From positions 5,394,001 through 5,458,000 of the forward strand of contig CP099850.1 in the NCBI GenBank assembly GCA_030062745.1: a stretch of 64,000 bases of DNA, read 5' to 3'. Made by a program: the position numbers and the translations under genes. This DNA is from Capitulum mitella. Taxonomy: Eukaryota; Arthropoda; Thecostraca; Pollicipedomorpha; Pollicipedidae. How positions within the stretch are numbered: position 1 is the first letter of the stretch; each line of letters starts with the position of its first letter. Positions 43,998 to 54,600 of the stretch are shown here, one piece after another. The notes beneath the pieces are model-generated. The model did no database searches. It worked only from the letters and a program-made list of their open reading frames with translations, and had not been told where the DNA came from.

Positions 43998-44160
43998 TGC
44001 TGTGTGATCCCCGCTCCAGGCTGGCTGGTGCTGTGTGACTCCCCGCTCCAGGCTGGCGGCGCCATGTGACCCGTTCCAGGCCAACTGGCGCTGTACGACC
44101 CCCGCTCCAGGCTAGCTGGTGCTGTGCGAACCCCGCTCCAGGCTGGCTGGCGCTGTGTGA
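43998..44160. repeat. Minisatellite, 31-bp unit, about five copies
   Basis: CCCCGCTCCAGGCTGGCTGG recurs with CTGTGTGA between copies, spacings of 31, 31, 29, 31 and 31 bp. The sequence differs from the 31-bp unit in the kinase gene. Confidence 0.9.
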
Positions 44161-44932
44161 CCTCTAACCCAGTCTCAGAGATGACCGGCAGCTTTTGTGC
44201 CCGTCTTTTAGGTTCTGTAAGATTTGTGCTCAGTGCTTTCAACTTCGTATGTTTAGGTGCTGGATAACATCAAACGAAGACCACTTTTGCATAACCCCAT
44301 CAAAATATCATGCTATTCCCTTGACACCTCTAAACATAGGTGTTGATTTGTATACTTTTGGGTGGACCCTCGGCCGCCATAATGTTGACCTGCCCCCCAC
44401 GGTGCTTTCGCCCCCTCCATACTTTTTTCCTTAGATTTTTTTACACATACGGGTTTCGCCCACAATAACCATTCGTGAAAAATAAGCATCTCATAAAATG
44501 GTTCGTTCTGTTGGTCGAACTTCACGTGTAAACCAAGGGAAGGTTTGCGAAGAGAAGGCATCTCTCCTGCGTGGAGCTTTTTCTCCTGTTTGATTGACGT
44601 ATTGCCGTATCATCGGGACCACATTCCAGGTTTGCCTTCCTGTTTTACTCGGCAGCATTGATCTGGTAACCATCGTTTTGGCTGAGAATTGAGGGCGGCC
44701 TGTGGGCCGCCTTCGATAGTAAGATGCGGGCGGCCCCGTGCGCCATATGGTGCGCTTTCACATTGTCTGAGGCGGGAGAGTGACCAGAGTGGCCGATACG
44801 GACATCAGCAAGGTCGATTCTCTTCAAAGGGCCGTGGCCTGTCCATTGGGGGTCTGGGCCCCTCCAAAGTTGATTTCGCCCCCGCCCAAATATTTTCTGC
44901 GTTTTAATACGGAGAAAGCAAACATTGTGGAA
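44161..44932. other. Intergenic sequence with hAT-like fragments
   Basis: Phrases such as TTGATTTCGCCCCCGCCCAAA near 44870 and GACCTGCCCCCCACGG near 44390 resemble the GC-rich internal ends of repeat family E elsewhere in the window. No gene. Confidence 0.25.
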
Positions 44933-44946
44933 TACACACACACACG

Positions 44947-45013
<67 letters not shown>
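44933..45013. repeat. Compound (CA)n(TA)n microsatellite
   Basis: CA repeats at 44933-44970 switch directly to TA repeats at 44971-45013. Confidence 0.97.
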
Positions 45014-45015
<2 letters not shown>

Positions 45016-45051
45016 ATGTATATATCTGTAATTAGGCGCGAGGACACAAAC

Positions 45052-45141
45052 TGAGTGAGCCTGACTTTTCGTAAAAGGAAAACATGAAACTGGGCGGTCC
45101 AGCCTGGCATGACGTTTTCTGGAAGCTTGTGACTTCGTAAC
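45052..45141. repeat. Dispersed repeat F, copy 1
   Basis: About 90 bp (GAGCCTGACTTTTCGTAAAA, then GGAAAACATGAAACTGGGCGG and TGGCATGACG) is repeated with few changes at about 45629-45726. Both copies follow short unrelated sequence; the element type is unknown. Confidence 0.75.
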
Positions 45142-45628
45142 TACCGGGTCCAAAATCATGAAATTTCCACCCGAAGGTCCTTCATTTTCTAATTCTAGGT
45201 ACCTGCATTTACACTCTGTTAGTTTGCAACGTTATTCTTCCCCATAACAATTTCTTGTACTTGAACCCACTTTCCAGGATGCTTTTCAACCGCTCAGTGA
45301 TGGCAGCAAACCACATCAAGCGTGCGAGCAATGTTAAAACTTGCAATGCTTTAGATGCAAAAAAAAAACTGAAAGGGATCAATACCTATTCTTCTGTATT
45401 GTGGAATTTATAAAGGAAAGGTAATCATGCAAACAACAACGAAGTAGGCCTCACTCGTCATGTGTCCCACGAGGCATTTTACTGGTAGGTAACGGATAAG
45501 CAGAAAGCATAATATAGAGCATAAAATGGCATAAAACAGAAAGAAATGGCGACATCTGGTCAAACAGGCACTTGATAGCTTTAACAAACCAATATTGAAA
45601 TGGCTATGCTTCACCACAACCACTGTAT

Positions 45629-45726
45629 GAGCCTGACTTTTTGTGAAAGGAAAACATGAAACTGGGCGGTCCGGCCTGGCATGACGTCTGGCTTTCATGA
45701 CGTTTCCTGAAAGCTTTGGCTTTGGA
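45629..45726. repeat. Dispersed repeat F, copy 2
   Basis: Second copy of the 90-bp repeat, here with a small internal duplication of CATGACGTY. Confidence 0.75.
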
Positions 45727-45975
45727 CACCCATAGTATAATAGTTGACCGGGCACCCGCCGGAGGCGCGGTTTTGTAAACTTCTGGAGGGCTCCGGACTC
45801 CTGCAATGCTCATCTGAACACCTGCGACAGTCATCTGAGTCCCCCAATGTTTTCTTGCTCTTTAAAAGTGAAATGAAGGAGGGTACTCACAACAAGACTT
45901 CACGATTTTGATGTAGCCAATATGCAGTACGTCATCGCCAATTTGCAAGCTTAATGACATTGATAAACAATACTT

Positions 45976-46010
<35 letters not shown>

Positions 46011-46036
46011 CTGTGTGTGTGTGTGTGTGTGTGTGT
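45976..46036. repeat. Compound (AT)n(GT)n microsatellite
   Basis: AT repeats at 45976-45996 switch to GT repeats at 45997-46036. Confidence 0.95.
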
Positions 46037-47055
46037 ACAAACTCTTGAACATTAATGCTTCTGTGTATTGTGAAAGAACATTTGCATTGTGTGAGTCTTT
46101 TTGTTTATATATTGTGTTGCCACGATTCACTATATGTACGACATGCACCTATGATTTTGTATTGCCAATGGTACTCGTTTTCTTTTATTGCGTTTCGTGT
46201 GACATCTCCTAAACCCAGGGGCATATCCTCGAGTGTAAAGCTAACGGGAAAGCTCCTTGAAAGACGAGACAATTTTTATGCCTCCCCAAAGAAAAGGTTC
46301 TGATTCCGGTCATTTCATTTCCACATGGCCAGACTCCGCGCTTTGTCACGAGTATGCGCAAAACAAATATACAACAAAAGCTGCCTTTTCGGGTTCCTTT
46401 CATCACCGAAACCCCCGGCGGCCTCGTACTATTCGCTCTGATGCCTCTGCGCGTGTATTTCAAGCTGAAGAACTTTTGTATTTTAAAATATGTTTGTTAC
46501 ACACACTACGACGAGCATGGATAGTTCATGTTTTTGTCAAGGGATACACAGATTTGCACGGTATCACGCCTACCAATGAATGAATGAATGAATTACGATT
46601 TAACTTGTGAGACCTCAGATATCTTCCACAACAGCCAACGCTCTCGCAGTCGGTCGTTTCTCTTGCATCAGTAACAAGCGATGATCACCTTCATTCGTCA
46701 GACTGATTTGTTTGGACCAATTAGTACTGTTCAGAGCAACATTAACACTGCCACGATATACCGATTCTGTGGAAACAAATGCGCGCTTCGCGGATCATCA
46801 TAGAGCTCTGCTGCTTAAAACACAAAGCATGGTTAACCGGCAAAACAAAACAAACAGCATGGAAGTAGGGCGAGTAAAGCCCGATACTGTGTTTTACGCT
46901 TCATGCGTCCTCACGACGCCAGACGAAGACATGGACCACAATCAACGACAGAGGTCCAAACTGTATGATCGGTTGGTTTGGGTTAGGGCATGCAATCATT
47001 CGGGCTGAAGCGTCCGATGTCCAGTTAGCACCACGTGTGTCACGTATCGAGAGCA
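46037..47055. other. Intergenic sequence, nothing recognised
   Basis: Short open frames only, without similarity. A GAATGAATGAATGAAT tract lies at about 46577. Confidence 0.35.
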
Positions 47056-47057
47056 AG

Positions 47058-47125
47058 AGTATTTAACCCCACAACCTTACGATTATGAGTGCGAATCTCT
47101 ATCCACCAAGCATTGCATGGAATGC
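47058..47125 (-). pseudogene. tRNA-Met-like fragment, probably a SINE head
   Basis: Read on the - strand, GCTTGGTGGATAGAG resembles a D-arm, ACTCATAATC an anticodon loop with CAT, and GGTTGTGGGGTTAAATACTC a decayed T-arm. The order and spacing are those of a tRNA, but the B-box (GGTTCRANNCC) is broken, so this is not a working tRNA gene. tRNA-derived SINEs keep this layout. Confidence 0.4.
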
Positions 47126-47763
47126 TAATCGGTGGGGTTTTGCGCATATTGCAGCATAATCATTGGCGTAGAAACGGGAGGGGGGAGGGAAGCCGTGGTT
47201 CCCACTTTTGTGAGATTGAACATGAGCCCTATGACATTAACATTAACCCGAGGAAAAACGTCTCTGCCCCTCTCCCCCTACACCTTTCACTTCCCACTTT
47301 TCTGGATGCTCCTAGGCCCCTGGGCATAATTGAAGCATCATTCGTTTGCTACTTAATGTTCTGCTTCCAACTTGGGGTTTTTCCCACTCATGAAGTTTTC
47401 GTTCATGGTCATTCCGAAGGTTGCCGTGGGGGCTCGCAGCCTGGAAAAACTACCCGGGGAATTCCTCAGTAGTTTTGATGTGCTGAAAACTATTGGGGAC
47501 AATATCTCCAGTTTCCCCAGTCATGGATGCGCCCAAGCTAAAATCTGCCATTTCTGAAAATGGAGAACGCACATTTGAAATGTTATATAACGTATGGAAT
47601 GAACGACTTAGGTAATTTGGTGTTTGATTTGCCTTCTCACATTAAAACGGACATAATCACCATCGAAAAGACGGGAAAGAAAGTGGTGAAAACAAATAAT
47701 GTGCTTGAATGTGCATGGTCTTCAACAGAACATGGATCAATGAAAAAATTCCGTCAAAGTACA

Positions 47764-47766
<3 letters not shown>
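47126..47766. other. Intergenic sequence with possible hAT-like end
   Basis: At 47163 TTGGCGTAGAAACGGGAGGG resembles the GGCGTAG start of hAT-like ends seen near 53707. No gene. Confidence 0.25.

Positions 47767-47824
<58 letters not shown>
47767..47824. repeat. (AT)n microsatellite
   Basis: About 29 uninterrupted AT dinucleotides. Confidence 0.97.
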
Positions 47825-47826
<2 letters not shown>

Positions 47827-48124
47827 TGTGTATGTTTTGTTTTAAATACAATTATGAATGAGTCAAAAAACTGTTGTCGGTCAAAATAAAGCGCGTGAAG
47901 TCCGTTCAGAAACTCACATATGGGTGAGATTATGTTGTCGGGCCGTCGACTCGCCCCCCCCCCCAAGTTATTACAGAAAACGACAACCCGCCCCTAAACA
48001 AGATTCATTCCAGTCACCAAACTCCATTCAGCACAGACCACGATGGTACTGCTGTAACTAACGAAGCATCGACATGGAGTGACGACTAGGATAATTAGTT
48101 CTAGAACTTAAGTTTCTTAATCCA

Positions 48125-48560
48125 TGCTTCTTACCCAGGGGTGAAGAAGTTTTGTGTAAATAATTTCGGGGCCGAGCCGGGGGTCAGACAAGCTAACCCC
48201 CACATCCAGATCTGTTTTTCTTTAACGGATTCAGCTCACTTTATTTTGATCTGCCGCCGTGGCCATGGCCTGATGGATGCAGCTGACGGATAAGGAGCCG
48301 TAATATGGAGCGCGTGCGCCGCGTTCTCAGAGCCACCATTAACGTAGAGTTATGTGACACAGAGCGTGGGTGACATAGGGGCGCCCTTGCGATGGTGCAT
48401 GGGAGCCATGGCGTCGATCAAGTTTGGTCTTTTTACACAGATATTTTGCCGCCCTTCCGGTGCGATTTTGGCGCCCCTACAATGTTGTTTTGGCGGCCCT
48501 AAAAGCATCCACCGCCCCCTTCCCAAAATCCTGGATCCGTCCCTGGCACCGGGCGTGTTT
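48125..48560. mobile_element. Repeat family E, copy 1 (hAT-like)
   Basis: Shares with 53705-54600 the words GGGCCGAGCCGGGGGTCAGA/GGGGGGCGAGCCGAGGGCCC, CAAGCTWAYC, TTTATTTTGATC/TTTATTTTAACC and the end TTTGGCGCCC...AAAATCCTGGATCCGTCCCTG. Ends of this type are common in hAT elements of invertebrates. No coding capacity. Confidence 0.45.
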
Positions 48561-50359
48561 TACTTGTCTGCGCTCTTGTGCTGCGTATCGATTAAAATCG
48601 AGGGACAGTTCTTCAGCTCGCTGGATTTGCTGCTGGATTCACCGGTTCCACGACTTGGCTCCCCGAAATCACTGATCAGTGCTTTTACCCATCACCTCCC
48701 CGTATCTGCCAATACTCTTATCTTTTCTGGATCCTGTTTTTGACAGATGTGGTCGAGTCGCCTCATTCCCTCAGTGAAACTGCTTACTTGATCACCAGAA
48801 TAACTCATTACTAACTGTTTTTCGGCACAGCTGCTTTGCATCACCGTAAACACTTACCGCAAGATGCAGCGCATCAAGATCGTCATGTTGACAGGATTGG
48901 TGCAGTGACATAATAAAGATCCTCATAAGTACCTACATGGTGTGTTACATCGCGCATTAATCTGTCTTGTCATTTGTCCAGCGTCAAGCCTGCCAGACAA
49001 CATAGCTGTGTTGCACACGTTGTCTGCCTTGCAACACGCCGGGAGAAGCCACAGAGGGAGGGACACCAGGGGCAACTGCTTCCTAGCCTGGGAAAATTTA
49101 ACATTATGCCCATGGCGATGCAGGGAAAGAATGCTCGGAAGAATGCAGGTGACGGAATGTTTTCCGCTGCTGGCCTGAATGTTCGGTGCCGCCACCGCTG
49201 GCAGTCATTCAGACTTGTGGTTTAAATGCCGTGTGGAAGGAATTACATCTTAACGATAGCAAACGCTGATGGCGAATTTTGGACCTAAGTTCTGAGATAG
49301 GAGGCAGCTTTCCGTCCATGCCTCCTCCCTTCACCCCTGTTCACTAATGCTGTCACTGCTGCACGCGAGAGGCAGTTGCTTCTGTTACGCCGTTACAAAG
49401 AGTCAACCATGATTTATGCCTGCATTCGGAAGCGTAAGAGAAAGCGGGACTTTAGGGGCCGAGCCCTGGTGACCGTAGAGGATTCCGGGCACTGGCGCGC
49501 CGTCTTAGGGAAATCGCCGGAACATGCCAGTGAACCTGCGACAACTTCAGTCAGACCATGGAATTTGTAAATCGATGCCGCTTCTCAACATAGCACAGGC
49601 TTTGCCTAAAGCAAGCTCTGATTCTCGATCATGTATGACCTATCTGGAATCGTGACGTGACGCAGCGACAGCGGGCTTATAGCCATGAAGCCGCACGTGG
49701 TAGGCAGTTTTAACACAGGGATCTAGTGCATTTTGATGTGCCGAAAATCTGGTGCATTTTGGTACAAAAGTGTCACCCAAGTCGACCCATAGCAACTTTC
49801 CGAAATTTGATGCAAGTAGATTTGTAAAGAATTGCTCAGGAAATCTAAATATGACTTTGCCTAATCAACAGCTTCTCAGCTTAAGATGACTTAAGATCCA
49901 AGAGGTAAAACCATTCATGACGATAATTATACGTCGTTTCTAACATCGTAGGCGCATGGGTATCGTGCAGCAGATGCAAGTTGCGTATACGAAGTGCATA
50001 TGGATTCTCTGCAATACAACGGGTTAAGTGCGATGAATTCCCTGTAGTTACGGTCTTACGACGATGAACCCAAGATGAAGATCTGCGACGTTCTGAATCA
50101 TGTGGCTACGATTTGCGGTATCCGCAGCATGTTCAGGTTTGCAGCTTTAGACAAATTGCCCGTAATCAGGTATTTGCAGACCTGAATTTGAGTGCTAAAT
50201 CTCCCTGGGGAGGCTTATTCGGCCCGCGTCATATCTCGGAAACTGCCTTCCTTGTGACCTTGTGACTACTCGACAATTCTACGCGCTTCAAAATGCGAAT
50301 ATTCTCAATGGCCGCGTCCAGAGCCCAAAAAATGGAGTTTTGTGTCATGCTCACTGATT
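48561..50359. other. Intergenic sequence, nothing recognised
   Basis: Mixed composition with short open frames and no recognised motif. Confidence 0.35.
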
Positions 50360-51065
50360 GCCAGGGTTACAGGGGCGCCTTTTGAACGGGAGGATGTCAG
50401 TACACCACCGCAGGGGCGCCTCCTTGGTTCATAGGAACACCATTTCAACGGCACGGGCACGTACGCTACAGTACAGATGCCTTTCCAACGTCACCAAGCC
50501 GCGCTTTCAAATAATACAGCACTATGATTAATCGCAGGATCTCCTGTGAATGCACGCCATCGAAGAGGTGCATTTTGAACGCTTTGCCATCAAAGGGGCG
50601 TCTCTGTGTTACACGGGCTCCATACTAACGAAGAGAGCATCCATGTACTGAAACGAAGACACCTCCTCGATGTCAGCTGGATGTACTTTTGAGGGCGCCA
50701 TGACCCGTCACACAAACGCTTACTCTGGGTCAAACCGGCGCCTTTTCCGCGCCAAGGCGACAACACACCATCGCAAGGGCGCCTTTGCCTCCTCCGTGTC
50801 CTGCTTTTGGAAAGTAATTCTGTGTTAACGGTGCTTTCTAAGGACAGGAGGCACATGAGCTGTATTATAGTTGCTTCCTCGATGTCACAGGAGCTATTCT
50901 TGATACAAGGACGCCCATGTCCTATCACAGTGGTGGACAATATCACACGTACGCTCTGTAACGACAGAGCGCCTTGGTGTCAACGGACTTTCATCAGTGG
51001 ATGGTTCCCATGCTCTTAGCTGTTCCCGGCGGCTAAGGGTTTCGAATTTGGCGCCCTTACGCGCC
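50360..51065 (-). repeat. Degenerate GGCGCC array, left arm
   Basis: Diverged units of roughly 60 bp contain AGGGGCGCC and AAGGCGCC words (GGGGCGCCTTTTGAACGGG, CAGGGGCGCCTCCTTGG). The same unit appears in the opposite orientation at 52853-53690, so the two arrays form an inverted pair around a mariner relic. Confidence 0.6.
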
Positions 51066-51454
51066 TTCGGCTGGTAAATGCACCCAAATGAAAAGGGAGG
51101 AGTCTAAAAGACACTTTGCTTCTGCTTTGGAGACAGGGGGACGGCGGTCCCGCTCGCCCCCCCCCCCCTCCTCCCGCATTCGTCCCTGATAAGTGTTTCT
51201 TTGTATCAACCAGACATATGTTACTGAGGATATATGTATAGAGACATATATATGTATAGGGACATAGAGAGCACAATTTGCAATAGGTGGACATTGAAAT
51301 ACCGTGGTATCCAAAAAACTGACACATAAGAATAGCTTATAGATAAGTGGCATGTTTCTGCACACATGACTTTTTGATGGGGTTTAAAAGCTGTTTTCAA
51401 AAAGTTGTTGTCAAAAGGATTTCACTTTTTGTCCTGTCATCGTCCACAGTGGAC

Positions 51455-52235
51455 GACCGAACAGAGATGGCGAAACGATGGGCTGTTTTCGGAAATACAC
51501 CCCATGAAGACGGTGCAGCAAAAGCTTGCACGAGAGTTCAAGCGACATCCGCCATCCAGAAACGCCATTAACGTCATGGTTCATGAGTCTCGAGGAAACG
51601 CGACGTGCACCAGACCATTGGTCTCTTGTACGGTTCATCCCGGCGGATGACTCAGCGAGACCTCAAGAAGTTCCTCTGCAGGTTACAGGTGAAGCGAGCG
51701 CTATTAACCCGTGAAAGATCACGTAGAGTAAATATGGGAAGGTGGTCTGAACAGTCGATGGCTGCGGAGCCGTAGTTCACCGAACACGTCTGGTTCTCCG
51801 ATGAATCTCATTGCCACCTGCATGGACACGCGAACAGAAGAACATTGTGTTCTGAGGATCCGAGCCGCCAAACCAGGTTATCGAGCAGCGGCTTCATGAC
51901 CAGCGAGCCACCATCTGGATGGCGATCGGCAGCAGCGGCATCATCGGGCCGCTCTTTTTCGAGGAAGACGTACAAGCGGTAACCGCTGATGCGAAGCGGC
52001 ACGTGGAAATCCCTGAAACGACGCGGATGACCCTGCATAGAAGAAAAAGTTGACACCTCGGAATAATGTTTCCATTACGATGGAGCATCCCCACACACAG
52101 CTGCGGAGTGAAGAGAGTGGCTGGAAGATCACTTCAGGCGGCGCGTCATCTCATGGAAGACGGCGATGGAGTGGGCCTGGCATTCGCCCGCTTTGAGCCC
52201 AGCGGACTTCTTCCTAATGGACTATATTTCTAAAA
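51455..52235 (+). mobile_element. Decayed mariner-family (IS630/Tc1/mariner) transposase
   Basis: Pieces of a transposase occur in order on the + strand: a helix-turn-helix part (LAREFKRHPPSRNAINVMVH near 51515), VWFSDESHCHLHGHANRR at 51788 with the first catalytic Asp, WMAIGSSGIIGPLFFEED at 51916, HYDGASPHTA at 52073 with the second Asp, and SPALSPADFFLMDY near 52184 with the third. About 41 residues separate the last two Asp residues, the DD41D arrangement. The pieces lie in different frames with several frame changes and stops, so the gene is dead. The 3' side is cut by family B copy 3. No terminal repeats are identified. Confidence 0.8.
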
Positions 52236-52850
52236 CTCCTGTTTATGGCCGTCGTGGTATAAGGTACGCGAACGGACATTTTAAGTGCTAGCTCCTGGAA
52301 CCGACTGATATCGACCTGAAATTTGAAACAAAACTAGAGAACACTGTGTTTTCTAGCTAGTGAACTCAGTGTTTATACATAGAACACTGTGTTTCCTTTC
52401 TGTATGCTCTAGGTGCCTATTTTGAAAATTAGCGTCGAAAATGCTTACATGAAAAAACATTTTGATTTTTGACCTTGACCTGACCTTCTAAAGTCACCTC
52501 AGGTCAACAAAACGTTTTTGCATGTTTGCCCTGCCCGGCATCTATGCAGTCATGTAATGCTTTAATTTTTATGCCCAAAATTATCCCTGGTAGTTATTTT
52601 TCTTTCATCCTAAACGGTGGCAAAACTGCCCTGAGGTGCCTCCCAAAAACGTGACCTGGCTCCGTCTCTGGGCAAAGCAAACATATGAAAATTTGGCAAA
52701 ATACGTAGAAGGAATGGATAAGAGAAGTGTTCACCATTACTACAAAGTTCAATTATTATTAAGATTCGTGAACCTATATAAAAGAAAAACTCTGAAAATG
52801 GCGAGCAAAACACCGGAGGGGGTTTATGAAGTCCTCCCCTCCAGGACAAA
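52236..52850 (-). mobile_element. MITE family B, copy 3, partial and diverged
   Basis: Follows copy B2 from TTTATGG...GGTACG through TTTTTGACCTTGACCTGACC and CTGAGGTGCCTCCCAAAAAC to GCGAGCAAAACACCGGAGGG. The left part is missing, the ends are not preserved, and it abuts the mariner relic on one side and the GGCGCC array on the other. Confidence 0.7.
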
Positions 52851-52852
52851 GA

Positions 52853-53690
52853 GGGGCCCTTGCGCGGTGGTGTATGGACGTCCTGGTATTAAAAAGGCGC
52901 CCCTGCGACGCAAAGAAGGCGTCTCTGTGATGGGGCCAGGCTCCTTCCAAAGGGCACCCAGCTGACATCGAGGCACCCACATTTAAGTACATGAATGATC
53001 TTTTCGTTAGTATGGTGCACGTGTGACGCCGAGGCACCTTTTGAATGGCATAACATTCAAAAGGCGCCCCCGTGAATAAGTATGGTACCATATTGTTTGA
53101 CAAAACATCCTGGTGACACTAAAAAGGCATCCGCGTTTTCGTATATGTACCCCTGCCGTCTAAAGGGCGCCCCTATGACACCAAGGAGGCGCCTCTGCGA
53201 TGAGATATTGACACCCTGTTGTTCAAAAAGGCAGTCCTGTGACACTGAGCAGTCAGCCATGTGACTGAGCATAGGTGGCAAAAGCGCGTCTATGGTGTCA
53301 CGAAGGCGCCCCTGTGATGGAGCATGGGTGCCCCATCATTTAAAAAGGCGACCTAAAAACACAAAGGAACCGCGATGAGGGACCATGAAACCCTGTTCTT
53401 CAAAATAGCGCGGTACTTACATCGAAAAGGCATCAACATTCGAGTAAAACGCGCCCATTTGCTGCATTGCTTCGCCTCCCTTGCGGCACAGATGCACCGT
53501 GCCAGAGTGCTACGTTCAGACAGGTACTAAATTCGATTTTTCACGAACGTATTTTGTCCCTGGATACAAAGGCACCCTGTCGTTAAAGAGCGTATACGCT
53601 ACATCGTGCGTTTTTGCGTTAGGACATGGGCGCTTTCTGTTAACAGGACGCCTTTGTAACATCGAGAAGACGACTATAGTATGGTACATA
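52853..53690 (+). repeat. Degenerate GGCGCC array, right arm
   Basis: Diverged units near 60 bp are built on AAAAAGGCGCCCCTGTGACA and AAGGAGGCGCCTCTGTGATG, followed by GAGCATGGGTGCCC. They are the inverted counterpart of 50360-51065. No coding potential. Confidence 0.65.
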
Positions 53691-53880
53691 TACATATATT
53701 TTTCTAGGGCGTAGGTTTACGTAAGTGGCTGGGCGGGGGGGGGGCGAGCCGAGGGCCCGACAAGCTTATCAACCCCGAAATGTGGGTTTCTCAGCGGAAT
53801 TAGCCCATTTTATTTTAACCAGCGGAAATTTACAATCTTTTTTTGTAGTCTCTGCCGAATAAAAGGAAATAATTTCTCCT

Positions 53881-53882
<2 letters not shown>

Positions 53883-53920
<38 letters not shown>

Positions 53921-53978
53921 TACGTATATGTATATATAGAAAGAGAGAGAAAAAGAGAGAGAGGGAGAGAGAGAAAGA
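53883..53978. repeat. (AT)n and (GA)n microsatellites
   Basis: AT repeats at 53883-53917, then a purine GAGAGA tract at 53941-53978. Confidence 0.93.
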
Positions 53979-54038
53979 TCGCTTTAGACATCACTCTTTC
54001 CTTTCTGCCTGTCTCTTATCTATTCATGCCATTCTTCT

Positions 54039-54216
<178 letters not shown>

Positions 54217-54600
54217 TTACTATTATTATCAATACTCATTTCCCTCTTAATCGGCCGGAAATATTGGGAGCCCGAACTAACATAGGACGCCCAAATCAAC
54301 ATTGGGCGGGCCAGGGCCAAAAAAAGCACAAATCTACGCCACTAATATATCCATATATAATATGGGCACATCGCTTTCAGGAGCACACGAGTTAAAACGA
54401 TTGGTTTTCACATCGCTCTTTACATACAGCTGAACGTTTTGAGTGATTTAATCTTTATTACGATCGAATTTGGCGCCCTGCCAGTCCCATTTCGGAGTCC
54501 TTTTTGGCACGGTTTCGGCGTCCCACAGTACAGTCATGGTGTCCCCAAAAGAATCCAGTCCTTTGGCAAAATCCTAGATCCGTCGCTGTTATAAATCATG

